A stretch of 64,000 bases of DNA from Labia minor (GCA_963082975.1 OY720344.1:76248053-76312052), one strand, 5' to 3'; numbered from the stretch's first letter, positions 23,147 through 36,683 are shown. Translations and numbers: made by a program. Notes: generated by a model not told the origin, from the sequence alone.

Positions 23147-24622
23147 TCTATATATTTAATACGATAGTGTCCGTCTGTACGCAAAAAACTCCAGAGCCTA
23201 AACTACAAGGAGTAAGGTAACCAAATTTTTCTGAGGTGAAGGGTACCTCAAATGATGAAAAATAAAAAAGAAATTAGAATCTTAGGTAACTCCTGAGCTG
23301 AGCTGCGGGTGTTCCATTTTCCAGAAATTTATATAAAGGAGAGTTTGTATGAATGTAATTTGTTTACTTTTTTGCTGTCATAGAAACAGATATATATATA
23401 ATTAGAACCTCTCTCTCTCTCCCTCTATTTAAAATTTTAAAAAATAGAGTGTTCTAGCCAAATTAAGAAATTTAAATTCCTTATGCAACATTGATAGGTA
23501 AATGAATTGGACTGGAAGAGGGGACATATGATTAGAGAAATTGGGGAAAAATCAACCGAAATGTAATTAAACAAAAAAATTCAAGAATTATGATACGGAT
23601 ACGACTTACATACAATTAAGATACAAAATGTAGAATTTGAAAAAGCATAAATATTTAAATACTTAAGATCTCTAATCACGAAAGATAATAATATTCGAGA
23701 AGAATTTAAATCGACATTGTAATTGAGTAACGCCTGTTATTATGCAGTAAAGGGGCTTATCTCATCAAAGAGGATCAAAATTAAAATATATAAAACAATT
23801 ATTTTTCATGTTGATCGATGACTAGGGTGACCATATTTCGAAAACACCAAACCGGGACAAACAGTATTTTTTAGAACTAAATTGAAAAAATTTTGAAAAA
23901 AAAATTACGAAATGACCTAAATATTGAAAAAAAGGGACAGTAGGGTGTCCCGATGACATTTTTGGGACAGAGCACCTAAAGACAGGACGTTTGGTCACCC
24001 TACGATGACTCTGGGAGACGAGAGTAGATTTAGAGTATTTGTGAGATTAATATTGTTTGCAGCATTTATAGGCCAAAAGAAGATGAGGTCACAGGGGGAT
24101 GGCGGAGATGGCATAACGAGAAATAATGTCCAGATATAGTTAAAGTTATAAAATCAAGAAGGCTGGGATGGGAAGGGGACGTGGTTGGAATTGGAGAAAC
24201 TAGAAATTGGGAGAAACCGATTGGGAAACATCCGGTGGAAGACCAAGGACCAAGGTGGGTGGACAATGAAGGAAGGGACATGGGAGAGATGGGACAGGGT
24301 AGGATTTGGTTGTAGCTCTGGTTGTAGGGACGCTTAGAGAAATGTGGATGCTGCGGCTAAGAACTTTCGAAAACTGTAGAGACACAGAGTTAGATAAATA
24401 TAACATATACAATAATAATATATAATTAATTTACTGATTAAATTAAAATATATTTTACAAGAAAACAAATACATGTCTTATCTACTTATACTGATTGAAA
24501 CAAAATGGATGAAAACCTTTTACATACAGACTTTCAACCAAATACTATGTATCACTCGGGGGTACAGGGGGCGGAGCCCCCGTCTAGGTGTGAAGAGCGC
24601 CGAAGGCGCTCGGAGCAGCTAG
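23147..24622 (+). mobile_element. Helitron composite: TC end, LINE1A cargo, MITE, CTAG end
   Basis: A 1476-bp unit with a Helitron-like 5' end TCTATATATTTAATACGATA preceded by A. Its 3' end is canonical (hairpin GAGCGCC-GAA-GGCGCTC, GGAGCAG, CTAG|T). The cargo at 23500-24395 is the 3' third of LINE1A, decayed. A 180-bp hAT-like MITE (23823-24002) interrupts the cargo. Between the LINE 3' end (after TTTCGAAAACTGTAGAGACA) and the terminal hairpin lies ~230 bp shared with copies at 42, 49 and 55 kb. No helicase or Rep protein is encoded, so movement would depend on an autonomous relative elsewhere. Confidence 0.7.
23823..24002. mobile_element. hAT-like MITE, 180 bp
   Basis: The terminal inverted repeats read TAGGGTGACCA at both ends. 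Target duplication TCGATGAC at 23815-23822 recurs as CGATGAC at 24003-24009, with one T lost. An 8-bp duplication fits the hAT superfamily. The interior is AT-rich with GGGACA blocks. The same insertion, at the same LINE position, is present at 54590-54789. Confidence 0.8.
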
Positions 24623-24725
24623 TACCGTTTAATACGTGAAAATAATAATAATAATAATAATAATTTATTAAATTAATAAAATTGAAATTTTATTTTTTAT
24701 TATTACATTTTTATTTTTATTTTTT

Positions 24726-25033
24726 ACCGACCGACGATAGTAAGGGAGGTATTGTTTTCACACCAAATTTCACATGTGGAGATTTTTACATATCTCCACG
24801 AATATTTCTTAATTTAAAATTATATGAAGTCACCCAGCCATTCATGACGTCACAGCCTGGTCTTACATATGTATTACAAATAAAATAAAATTAAAAATAT
24901 TTATGTTATGTCCATATCTGTTTTTTATTACATTAATAGATATATTAAAATTATTTGAAATTGTTTCTGTAGCTGGAAATTAATTTACTTCAAACCGTCG
25001 GTCGGTTCGGACCTGGCCACAGGTCAACTTATT
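24726..25033 (+). mobile_element. HINE1 copy, short form
   Basis: It runs from ACCGACCGACGATAG to the CGTCGGTCGGT motif, the hairpin GACCTG-GCCA-CAGGTC and AACTTATT. An internal deletion removes the core repeat. The flanks are T-rich on both sides, as expected for the family. A minus-oriented fragment of the same family follows at 25205-25350. Confidence 0.82.
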
Positions 25034-25204
25034 TTGTTAATAATTTATTTTTATTTTTTATTTTTTTTGTTAATAATTATTACATTTTTATTTGTTCGAA
25101 AATTATTTCTACTTTATTAATTGTTAATAGTTATTACATTTTAATTAACAGTTTTCGGAATAAGTATATTCTCTTATTTTATAGAGATTATTATTTTACA
25201 TATA

Positions 25205-25350
25205 TATGAATATAATATAAATATTTTTAATTTTATTTTAAGAATAGATATATATCTAAAAAGAGGTAACTGTGACGTCACATATATACATTTAAATTAA
25301 AAACAACTAATGAAGATGATTTTTTCCAGATATGTGATCAATAAAACTAA
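25205..25350 (-). repeat. HINE1 fragment
   Basis: Internal HINE1 sequence (ATATAAATATTTTTAATTTT, GTGACGTCA and the AAACAACTAATGAAGATGAT block) in minus orientation, truncated at both ends. Confidence 0.55.
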
Positions 25351-25439
25351 ATAACTTAAGAGTATAACTAATGGTTTTCAATTTATAAAATCTAATTTAA
25401 CACACAACAATTCCGTCTCATTATTGTATTGTAATACAA

Positions 25440-25751
25440 AGTTAGAAATATTAAGTTTAAAAAAAATTTAAAATATTTGAATTTTGAAAATTATATGTAG
25501 CGCCATCTGTCGATAGTTTTGTGACACTACAGACTTTTAGCAATATATTACTAATTAAATTAATTTTGGATAAATTAATTTTGGATTTAACTACACTAAA
25601 ACCTTTCTTGGTATGCCCACAACAATCCCTGAAAGTTTCACCGTAATCGGACGGGTAGTTTTTGAGTCTATAAGAGACAGACAGACAGACACACAGACAG
25701 ACAGACACACAGACACACAGACACACAGACATTGCCTTTTATATATATAGA
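25440..25751 (-). mobile_element. Helitron 5' end fragment (minus)
   Basis: Read on the minus strand from 25751 it starts TCTATATATATAAAAGGCAA, preceded by A. A TGTC(TG) microsatellite and conserved 5' body follow (ACTACCCGTCCGATTACGG). This is a widespread arthropod Helitron 5' terminus. A 3' end in the same orientation is available at 22580, but other elements lie between, so pairing is only possible, not shown. Confidence 0.65.
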
Positions 25752-25914
25752 TTAAGAAATAAGTACTTTTAAGCTAAATAATTTATTCATAAAAAAATCA
25801 CAAACTGAATTTCATTCTTGAAAGATAGAACTGCTTTAATACAAAATTCATAATTAGTACTCGAATCTATAAATAAGTAAAAAAATATGTGAATTTCCAA
25901 ATAAAGATAAAAAT

Positions 25915-26015
25915 ATATTTTACAACGGACGGACAACATGCTAAAAATACTTTTTCTGTTAACATGGATATGAGATATGTAAAAATATCCACATGTGAAA
26001 TTTGGTATGAAAAAA
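25915..26015 (-). repeat. HINE1 5' fragment
   Basis: A truncated HINE1 piece with the CATGCTAAAAATACTTTTTC and CCACATGTGAAATTTGGT blocks. The terminal CGTCGGTCGGT is missing. Confidence 0.65.
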
Positions 26016-27471
26016 AATTTCAAAAGATAAGAAAGAATAACTCTTTTGATTTGGGTGCTCCTATAATCACAGTTGACCTTACTGAGCTAATTGAGTTTCA
26101 CCCTCAGAATTTGATTGGATTATTTTTGAAATGTCTTAAATATTTGTCCTGCCAAATATATAATAAATGAATGTTAAAATGTTGTGCCAATTAATAATCC
26201 TGAAAGTATGTACTTTTTAAAACAAATGCAATTCATGTACCATATTTCTGAAACTATCTAGGAAACAAACTTATCATTATTAGCATGTTTTATTTGTTTT
26301 ATACTCTCCTAAGAATATATAATCTACCATTTCAATTTTATCTGTATTTTACCACTTTCATTAATACTTATTTTCCTTTTTATATAATAGAAATAAAATA
26401 TCATGGAAGTAAGTAACCTTTATAATTAAAGCTATTTAAAAATAATAAGTTTAAAATAATTTATGACTATATAAAAAGACTATAAAAATGCCTTAAAATG
26501 TTTTATTTATTATTACAAAAAATCAGCCAATTTATTTTAAATTATTTCTACAATAATCCTGAAAAAATAAAATCATTCTTATTATATTTTTCTTTATTTC
26601 ATATAATATATTATATAATTATAATTTTCTAGAATAATAATGGAACATATTTTAAAAACATAAATCCACATAAATTCTAGAGCACCAATCCTAACAAAAT
26701 AATTGTTTTTCATATTTTAATCACAAAGTAATGTGATATAATAATTAATATTTTTACTTCCATAATATTTACAGTTTATGCTCTGCGAGAAGATAAAAAC
26801 GTGGTCGGACAAATTTTTCATAAAATACTTCAAAAAAGCGCTTTGACGGGTGTTTTTAGGATATTAATCATGGAAAAGAATTTTACTTGCTTAAAAAAAA
26901 TTAAATATTCATACTTACAAATATATAATTATTATTTTTGAAAATTAAATTTAAATTTAAAATTAATATAACAATATAAAATAATAACTAAAATATAATA
27001 TTTTAATTTTAATATTTATTATTATGATATTTTTTTAAAAAGGTTAGATTGCATTTCATAAAACAGAAAGGAAGACACCGACATCGACATTAGTATATTT
27101 TATTGTTAGGAGATTTATTACCCTAAATAATAAATACTTATATATTATAGCTCTCTCATAAGGCTTTTAAAGTCTATTATTTTGTCTTAAAAAGTATATT
27201 TCATTTGTGGTAAAAGCACAAGTTAAGATATTATTTGTTGATTTGTATATATAAATCAGAACAAATGCACTTTATGTAAAATTTGTGATTATTAAAATAA
27301 ATTCCTATTATTATTTATTTTTAAAAGCGCTTTTAAATATATTTTTTGTTTTATTTTTCTAAAAGTAAAAGCTGATTCATTAGTTAAGCCCAACCTGTTT
27401 ATTAGTTGAACATCACTTGTATCACCAATGTATCTATATATATATATATATATATACACATTTAAATATAG
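26016..27471. other. AT-rich, no gene seen
   Basis: Very AT-rich with a (TA)n tract at 27434-27455. No supported ORF, exon or repeat partner. Confidence 0.6.
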
Positions 27472-28338
27472 ATGATGATTATTATTATTATTCGAGTTTT
27501 TGCACTTACCCAGCATTTAATGCTGGTAAATTTTCACTATCCCCTTTTGGTCTTTTTTGGGATTAGGCTCGGACGATAACTGAAGGGAGTTCACCCTGGC
27601 TCACAGGTCGCTTAGGAATAATAATTAACCAAGGAACTTGCGAACGATGTGGCACGTTTGCAGAGTTATGCCCTTTTGTCCAACCTTGGTTGTATTGGTT
27701 GGTATATCAAGTTCCTTGATTGTTTTTTTGATGTTCTTCGAAACAACCCCTTCTGCCGAGATTACTAAAGGATGGATGGTAACCCTTTCCAGTTTCCAGA
27801 TTTGTTTTAATTGATACGAGAGTTCCTAGTATTTATTTCGCTTTTCTGATCCACTTTTTTACCGCGATATCAATTATTATTCCAATTTTTATTTTTTTGT
27901 TTATAAGGATTATATTTGGTCTGTTGAAATAGACATTTCTATCCGTCAGCACTGGCCTGTCCCAATTCAGAATGGTGTTTTGATGTTCTAGTACCGGTAC
28001 TGGTAAATATTTAGAATAGGGTGGAGTTTTTTATTTAATAAGCCGTGTTTTAGTCCTACGTGTTGGTGGACTATCTTGGCAAATTGTTTGTGTCTTCCCA
28101 GATAGGCTGTTTCAGAAAGACTTGGGCATTCTGCCATTATGTGGTCTATTGTCTCCCCAGAGTTTCCACATTTTCGGCACCCATCTTCTATTTTAGTTTT
28201 AAGGATCTGCTTTTCGTAATTATTTGTTTTGATTACGCGATCCTGGATAGCCATCAAAAATCCTTCAGTCTCCGGATAAAGGTGACCCTCATTTATCCAT
28301 TGGTACGATGTCTCCTTGTCAATATGATCCTCCATCAT
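27472..28338 (-). pseudogene. 5'-truncated LINE (second family), C-terminal part
   Basis: On the minus strand a fragment encodes the C-terminal part of a non-LTR retrotransposon polyprotein. The segment GFLMAIQDRVIKTNNY is followed by a zinc-knuckle-like motif CRKCGNSGETIDHIMAEC (CxxC...HxxxxC) and GLKHGLLNKK. After a frameshift near 27990 come residues equivalent to an 'NWDRP...DRxVYFNRP' segment common in such LINE C-termini. The 3' end has a hairpin CCAGCATTAAATGCTGG and an (AAT)n tail at 27472-27493. The family is distinct from LINE1A. It is not functional. Confidence 0.75.
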
Positions 28339-29945
28339 CAATATTATTATTATTATTATTATTATCATTTTTGGAAAATTTATTTTATTAAAATAATTTT
28401 TCATTTTATAAAAAATCATACTTTTGTAAGAAATCTCTTAAGAAAAAAAGAATAATTAATAAATTTAAATCTTGATAATATTCTATTATAATGTAAAAAT
28501 ATAAGAAAGCAAAGTATTTTTGTTTCGCAACAGATTATATTGAGTCGAGAAACAGTTCAAGCAGTTCCTTTTAATTCAATTGAATGACTCTTAGCTCTCT
28601 AATAGGAAATTACATGACAAAGGAATCAATTCTTTGATGTCATTGGCAAATGCACTTTACTCTTGAAAAGTGTCAGCAATTTCACCCTCGATAAAAGTGG
28701 CAAGCGAAGTGGCTAAAGATCCTCTTTTTCTCAAACGAGATAAACGGAATCAACTATTCGAAGAAAATCTGTAATGTCAAAAAAGAAAAACCAAAACATT
28801 TTATTTTATTTTTTTGATTTCAAATCTTTTGTTTATAATTTATACCTCTATATCTACCTATGTATATATCCAATATTATATTACTTTGAATTCAATAAAA
28901 GTTAATTCACTCGCTAGAAATTTATTTTGTTGATTTTCCATTTAATAATGAATTCGTCGTTATAATCAATTTAAAATAAAACATAAAAACAAACAAACAA
29001 ATTAAATCGTGTATACGAATTCACACTTTTTAATTTGCAGATGAATTTTTTATATTATTTTGTTAATAATTTATATCGTTGTCAAAAGTTAAAAAAAAAT
29101 GTATAAATTAATTTATTTTTACAGTGTTTTATTTAACTTGCTTGGTTGTCTTTCTAGTAACTCATTTTTAACATAGTTGCAGTTGACCAATCGAACTAAA
29201 ACTTTGCACTTTTCATATTTAGATGACAAAATATGAATATGAAATAAAGATTTCATTTTCTTAATTAATTAATTAATTAATAAATTTTAACCCATCATTA
29301 AATATCATTTATAATCTCAAAGTATATTCAAATAAAACTTAAAACCTTAAAAATTTATTTACTAAAGTAAATTTACCAAGTTCATATAAGTAATATATAT
29401 ATATATATATATATAAATCTATATACCTATATCAATGTTATTTTTGCCTTGAGTTATTTTTGAATAAAGGAAGCCGTCTTTTCGTTAGTCTCTATTAGAA
29501 CCACTTATATCAAATTTAATTCTTGTGTGATAGTCCTGAATCTATTCTTAGTAGAGTATTTTTTTAGAATTATTTTGAAATTTTAATTTTCTTTCTCATT
29601 TTTTTTTATTTTATCACAAATACTATATTCTATTTAAAATAATGATATTATTTATTATATTAATTTTTTATTAAAATTTGAATTTCTAACTACAATAATC
29701 TATAATGACTAGAAAAGTCATGAAGATTTGAATATAAAAATAAAACATTTAACATATAAAAATGTTAATTTAAATTTAAAGTGTCGATAAGGATTTTTGT
29801 TTGCTTTATTAGTTGAAAGTAATATTTAGAGATCACAGATGACATAGATTATGCCAAATTATTTTTAATGAGATTCCTAGTTATCTTATCTTATTATACT
29901 AGAAATAATTGTATATATATATAAAAAAATTTGTATTTTTGAAAT
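28339..29945. other. AT-rich; one less-repetitive patch
   Basis: (ATT)n at 28343-28366. The patch 28540-28790 is somewhat GC-elevated with no ORF and no repeat partner, a possible conserved non-coding element. The rest is AT-rich. Confidence 0.45.
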
Positions 29946-30384
29946 ATTAAACCGCTCGAAGGATTTTATCGATCTGTATTGGTTTCAACCTCAAGAAAAA
30001 TTATTTTTGTTAGTTTTTCTTAATTTAAAATGGGAATTTTAATAATAAAAAAAATGGCGCCGGGCAACGCCGGACAGCGTTTCCTTAAATATAAAATATT
30101 CTAAATAAAATATTTATTTTAATAATATTTTGTCAAATTACGAAATATATATTATGTTATATCCACAGGCCATACTTTTCTGACTTTCGATGCATTAATA
30201 CGAACATTTAAGGGCTGTATGTTTTATGACTAATTTAATGTTTAATTTATGTTCTTTTAAATTATTTGAAATTGTTTTATATATTTTCTCGTTTATTTAT
30301 TTTAAATAATAATCTTAATCTTAAATATTCATAGTTCATAAGGAATAATTATTTTAAAGTACCGAGCTCGGTGAACCAGGTACT
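29946..30384 (+). repeat. Repeat family 4 copy (hairpin-ended)
   Basis: It shares ~350 bp with 42056-42414. Common blocks are GGCGCCGG near the start, GCATTAATACGAACATTTAA in the middle, and a 3' end with an inverted CCGAG/CTCGG pair followed by TGAACCAGGTACT. The first ~80 bp resemble the HINE1 body (GTATTGGTTT, CTCAAGAAAAAT). It could be another Helentron-like family with an alternative 3' end. Confidence 0.65.
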
Positions 30385-31467
30385 ATTTTATAAATTGTTA
30401 ATCCTGAATAAAAACTTTTCATTTAATTTAAAAGAGAAATATAAAAATACTTTTCTATTTATTTCTGTGGCTTTACAGATTTTTTTTTATAAAGTTATTT
30501 TTCTAAATAATTTTGCAATGCAAAATATTTAAATCTTCATATAAAATAAATTTATGCTATTATTTAGAATCAATTTTATAAATTTATAGGGAGCAAATAG
30601 AGTGGCCTGTGAATCTAACTATTAATTACAATAAAAGCAAACTAGGCGGGTGTTAGAGAATTCAATTTAATATTACTTCCCTGTTTCAGGTGGTAGGAGG
30701 AAGGAGTGAATTGAATTAAAACTGGTCCCGAGTCCAGGCAGGGGTCACAGCTGATTGGCGCTGTTGGCACTCCCTTTGCTCTCCAACTCGATGGTTTATT
30801 CACTCATCTCGCTCGAAAGCCGTCAAAGGAAACCAAAATAGATTTGACATTAACTTAAGCGACTTTTTTTTCAATCCATTTTTCAATAAACCCTTTTTTA
30901 TCACCGTTCTTTTTTTATTTTATATACATATATATATATATATATATATGTATATAAAATTTCATTTATGGATATTCCTTACAATGTAGATATCAACTTT
31001 TATGTTATCCTTATTAAGGTATGTCGATCAAACGAAAAATAAATAAAAATATATCATTATAGTAATTCCGATGATGATTTATTTATTTATTAAAAAATAA
31101 TTTTTTAGATTAATTAATAAACATAACAAATAATTATTGAGAAATAAAAGATTAAAGGTTTATATATTTATTTATTATTTATTTATTATTTATTCTGTTA
31201 TTTCCCTATTCTTATTTATTTTTAATATAATAGATAGACCAAAGATGCAACGAGTTTATTATATAAAAAGGGATGTGAGAAGGCTGGGTTGGATGTAGTG
31301 CAGGAGAGGGATGGTTGGAGGAATGTGGATGCTGCAACAAAGAACTTTCAAATTCCGAATAGTTTGATATCTGTGAAATACTACGGGATAAGGACGAGAC
31401 ATAGTTATTAAGAAATTAACTGCATTATTGATCAAATAAAACTGTAGTGAAATTTATGAATACTATA

Positions 31468-31499
<32 letters not shown>

Positions 31500-33668
31500 C
31501 TATATGTAGTAGATAAATCAATTATAGATTTAGTAGATATAGTAGATAGATCAATTAAAAAAAACACTTTTTTATTTTATTTTATTTTATGTAATATTTA
31601 CTGATCTTCATCATTTAGGTAATTGGAGTAATGACCAAAATACTGGAATATTGGATTAATTGAATCAATATATCTGGTTAATGACAGAAATAAATAAAAG
31701 GAATCAATATTTATTGGCCAATATTTTCATCATAAATAAAAGTTATTAGTATAATATTTCAATTACTTAAATTTAAAAAACATCTCCTAACCAATATGTA
31801 AAAAAATATTACTAACAAAAAAAAAATCAAATAATTTATATTCATATACATATTATATTTTACAAACCAAGTTCAGATTTTTTCTATTATTAAAAACGGA
31901 ATTTCTAGTTTTATGAATATATATATATATATATATATAAGAATAAATATATATATTATATTGTTTTTTTTTTTGTTTTTTTTAAGAATTATTAATAATT
32001 TAATATTAATTTGTTTTATAATACGAATGATGTATAACATTTTACATTACATTGTGATTGGAAGTTAACTATAATGGAATATGGTTTGAGCCCATTAAAT
32101 TGCTCATTTAATTACAGTCATTTACATTTCTTCCCTTTTAAAATTGTATCCATTTCTCCAAGATTCATTTGAATGCGGACCGTGTTACTCCATTAGCGTA
32201 AGGCCATTTGAAATGTTTCATCTTTCCTTCACTTCACTCTGATTGGCCATTAAAATAAAAATTCTCCAATCGTAATTAAATACTTTATCAAGAAATGTTT
32301 TTTTTATTTTAATTTAAAACCGACATATTCAAAAAATAAAAATTAGTAAAATATTTACATGTGGTAGAATTTTTAAAGAGTTAATCATTGAGAAATGTTA
32401 ACTTCTTGCTGATGATTATGAAAAGACAAAGCCTATCAATTAGTTACCCCCTAAGTGAGATAGAATTTTTGAATGATCAGTACAACGGCTCATCTTAATC
32501 TTTACCTTGATTTCTTTTAAATTTTATTTCTGATTAAGATCGAATTTTTTCCCAATTTGATAATCACGTAAGCTGAGTGGATCTCTTAACAGACCAAAGA
32601 AAGAGAAATCAGCTTACTTGGCCTGTGTGTCAAACCCGAGTCATCGAAATATATTATTTACATTAATTTTCTAGTAGTTTTGACATTTTGTTACGTGATA
32701 TAACGTAATTCAAAATTAAGTTCCAGTGACCAATATTTTATTCATTATTCGTTTGTCTGAGGGAGTAATGACCAACACATTTGTAGATTCACCCAATGTA
32801 GAGGAATATGACAGATGACACCGCTTTCTGGATTTTGCAAGCTTAGTTAGTTTACATTTCACAGTATATGTCAGCTGTAATTGTTGAAGAACAGTAGACT
32901 TAAAACGATTCAAGTTTATATAATCTATAATTATACAACATACACAATTAGTTGAATTTACAATGGACTAAAGACTAGTTCAAGATTTTCTTAGTACAGA
33001 ATGTACAATACCAATTGACAAATGATTATTAAATCTTATTATTGTAGTAGTCTTCTAAAGAATTATGGTAAATGAAACTACAAATTTCACTCAGTCAGTT
33101 CAATATTGCTCACTTAATTTTGGAATACACCTCGAATTTATAAATATATGGAATTTTTATAAAAGACGGGGGTTTTAAAAAATTGTTATACGTTAGTAAA
33201 TTACATAAGTCTAAGTTATTTCTCCTATATTTAGTCATTTTATTGGTATTCGTAAACTTTTTACGGATCACTTGAATATATATTATAATAATCCCTATAA
33301 CAATAAAAGGATTTTTTGTGACCTTGAAAGAGACATGTATTATGTGAATTGTTCATTAAATATTTAAGGTTTTTTTAATTTATTAAGTTGTGTTTTTCAC
33401 CAACAAGAAATTATAGAACTTTCGTTTGGTCCTTTGAAAAAAAGTTCCTCACACCTGATCTAGTTATTAATATATATATATTGATTATATAATTTTATAA
33501 TTTTTTATATGATTTCTGATAAAAATTTGACTAGAAATAATATTTATGTCCACATAATATTTTATATAACGCTCTTGTATTATTTACAAGTAGCTAAAAC
33601 TAACAACAGTGGGTCTTTGACCTCTCATTAGATACCTCTCATTAAATAATTTAAGTATTAATCTATTA
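30385..33668. other. Mostly AT-rich; candidate non-coding islands
   Basis: No supported gene. The patch 30590-30850 has higher GC and E-box-like CAGGTG and CAGCTG sites. The patch 32080-32260 is also less repetitive, with TAATTA sites. Simple (TA)n tracts occur at 30928-30950, 31461-31498 and 31916-31940. A decayed LINE1A 3' end lies at 31258-31370. Confidence 0.45.
31258..31370 (+). repeat. LINE1A 3' end remnant
   Basis: It encodes a QERDGWRNVDAATKNFQIP-like tail, matching the C-terminus of the LINE1A reverse transcriptase in other copies. It is truncated and has no Helitron end nearby. Confidence 0.6.
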
Positions 33669-34844
33669 ATGTGCTGGCAAAAAAGTAATTTCGTTTTTAA
33701 CCGTTAAATTTAAACACGAATCTCAGCTTATAATAAACTTTATTAATCAAAGTAAGAACCATTCGAATCAATACACTTTTGCCAACGAGAAACAAGTTTA
33801 TTTATGCGGGTAGTGTAAGATTCTGGAGTCCTGGAGGCGATGCAGTCGTTAAAGGCGTTTTTGGCTTCGTCTTGGTTTTGAAGCATTTCTTCTGAAGGAA
33901 GTTGGCGAGATGCTTGAGTGGTAGTAGGTGGGCGAGAGGTCCAGCGAGTATGTCTGTAGTCTCATAGCCCAATTCGTTCAACTTTTGTAGGGTCGGTTGT
34001 GCGACGTGTGGTCCCTTCCTGTTGACCAATACTGGGAAAATACACTGCAACTTCTGGTGAATTTCGAATACTTGTCCGACGTAATTGTTTCACCCGGATT
34101 CAAGAAGCTGTGATGGATGAGACCGGCCGCAGACCACCAAACAGACACCATACCTTCTTTTGATGCAAATTTGGGTTAGGAAAGTGTTGTGAAGCTTGAT
34201 CACGGTCCAACCACTGCGAGGAACGTCGCTGGTTGTCTAAAAGAATCCACTTTTCATCACAGGTCACAATCCGGTTGAGAAATGTGTCGTTTTGTTGCGC
34301 TAAGAAAGAGACAATGACACTTCGAAACGGCGATTTTTCTGATTTGCTTTCAGTTAGTGTCGAGCTCTTTTGTCTTTCCAAGTTCATCGAAAACTGATGA
34401 ATGACGCCTAAGTAATCTGCAAACTTACTAATCGTTAAGAGCGTTTATGCTTCAATAAATGCTTTTCTGGATGGACGCTCACAACCTTCTTGATCTTTGA
34501 GGCTCTCATCTCTACTGCGAAACTTCTTAAACAAATGTTGCACCACACGTTTTTTAACAATGTCAGGCCCAAACGCACTATTAATTTTTCCATCAGTTTC
34601 GGCCGTTTTATTACCCAGTATGAACTCGTACAGGAATATAGCCCGGAGTTGTTAGTTCCCCATCTTCAAATGACCAACCTAAACAAACCTTAAATCAACA
34701 AAATTATTGTTTCTTATCGAAATACAGAGCGAGGTCAGCACTTTAAAATGATATATACAAACACATTTATTACATAATTTATTTCAATATCAATTGCAAA
34801 CATTAAGAATACAAAAAACATAAATTACTTTGTTACCAACCTAT
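33669..34844 (-). mobile_element. mariner transposon, full-size but decayed
   Basis: A 1176-bp element flanked by TA (33667-33668 and 34845-34846). The imperfect terminal inverted repeats read inward as ATGTGCTGGCAAAAAAGTAA and ATAGGTTGGTAACAAAGTAA. The whole inside is a broken mariner transposase on the minus strand. Confidence 0.85.
33743..34663 (-). pseudogene. mariner transposase pseudogene
   Basis: Read on the minus strand from the ATG at 34663, the sequence covers a mariner transposase of the DD34D class. The helix-turn-helix region (RAIFLYEF, FKKFRSRDESLKDQEG) comes first, then the first catalytic motif [15 protein letters not shown] and [20 protein letters not shown]. The C-terminus SRWQKCIDSNGSYFD follows, with its stop at 33743. 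Frameshifts and stops break it several times. The segment expected to hold the second catalytic Asp is deleted between NRKGP and HVAQPT near 34010-34026. The proline-rich third-Asp region is garbled. It cannot make an active enzyme. Confidence 0.85.
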
Positions 34845-34846
34845 TA

Positions 34847-36683
34847 ATTACCATAAAATTATCGTTACTTTTCAATATTTATTTAAGTTAATATGAATAT
34901 TTTTATAAATTATTTAGTAACCATAATATTAATACACACCAATCAAACCTCCTCCTACATTTATTCATGTATATACTTTGTAATTTATTCCATTTTCTTG
35001 GTGGACTAATTTTTTTAATATTTTATATACTTATTTAAAATAACCCAACAAGATACAATTACAATAAATAAATTTTCATTAAACTTTTTAAACTTTTTAA
35101 ACATTTTATTAATCTATTTTATATAAAATTTATAGTTACTAATTCCAATAATATTTATTTCATATTTATAAAAAAAATATATTATTATTTTTTAAAGTTT
35201 GGATTAAAATTGTGTCTCTTTAATTAGATATGAATGAGCAGAGGACTTTGTAAAGAGATAAACTTATAATTAGTAGATTAATCAAAACCCTATTGTGGTT
35301 TCAATCTTCAATTGGTTAGGTAATAATTGGGGATGATGAAACTTTCGGAATTCAATCCTATGTTGTAACAAGAGTTGATTCATGTTATCATGTTCATCCT
35401 TATCTATTATTGTAACATATTTATGCGTAAAAATTGTAAATATTTAAATACGTATTAAATAAAATAATATATAGTAGTTAAAAATATGTATATATGTTTT
35501 AATTAATTAAATGCCATAGAAGAGTACGAAGATCTACTTAAGTATTTGAAGAGAAGGTAAAATATAAATAAATAAATTATTATATTATTTAAACTATCAT
35601 CTGTAAGTAAATATTAATGGGGAGGAGATATGCGTATAAAACTACAGTTGCCAGAACTATTACTTATTATCTTTTCATATAATATGCTAAAGAAGAAATT
35701 CACATCTATTGTATATCTAATTACAAAGATTTTTCAAACAATATAAGATTCTATATTAAGAGAGAATTATATTCATAAAATAAAATGATTAAAAAAGATA
35801 TTACCTGAATGTTAATGATTCAATGTTTTTTGTTTTTTATTTTTTTGTCTTTAACTAGCTAATTTTCATTAGAAGAAACTAAGATAATTTTAATAATTAT
35901 GTTATACTGTAGTCATAAATAAAATCATATATATATATAGTCAACTGATAACTCATATTTTAATAGACCCTAAAAGAAAAATTAATTAAAAAATATTACT
36001 AATAATTTAAAAAAGGAGTCTAATAAAATTAGGTTGTATTTATTAAAGAGAGAGAGAGTAATTGCAAGATTTTTCTTTGAATAATATATATGAAATTTAA
36101 GAAGATAGAAAGGTGAGAAAGTAAAAAGTTTTATTTTAGAAGTTTTAGTATACTTTGCTTTTACCATCAATCTCTTTATATTTTTTTATTTTATATTCTT
36201 CTATCTGATTTAACTTTAAATAATTATAAATATTTTATGAAATTTAATGTGGAAAAAATAATGTTTTATAAATTTTGTTTATAACTTTCCTCGTAATATC
36301 TTTAAAATTTTAATTATAATAATTTATACTTTTTTTATAAACTGATGGATAGATATTTTTATATAATTATATTCGCTATTTTTTATTTAATTATTTTTAA
36401 TATATGGAACTTCGATATTTTTTACGTTTTCAAGAAACCTTTAAATTTAAATTATATAAATTTATATTGAAAATAAAATTTTGTAAATAATTGAAAAAAA
36501 TTGCGAACATAACTGTGTGATGTTATATAATGTAAATTCACTTAAACAATTCTCTTAATTAAAATTAACAGAAAAGGCATACACTGAACACACAGCTTTC
36601 TGAACATGATTAAGTCTTTTTTTTTTCTCCAGAAAAATGGTACATATATACCAAAATGCAATATTTATATGATATAATTATAT
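34847..36683. other. AT-rich, no gene seen
   Basis: AT-rich throughout. The interval 35200-35420 is slightly more complex (TAATTA sites) but has no ORF or repeat partner. Confidence 0.5.

Noticed and set aside
25677..25735. CRISPR-like regular repeats
   Set aside because: ACAG/CACA units are a microsatellite inside a Helitron 5' end; no spacers.
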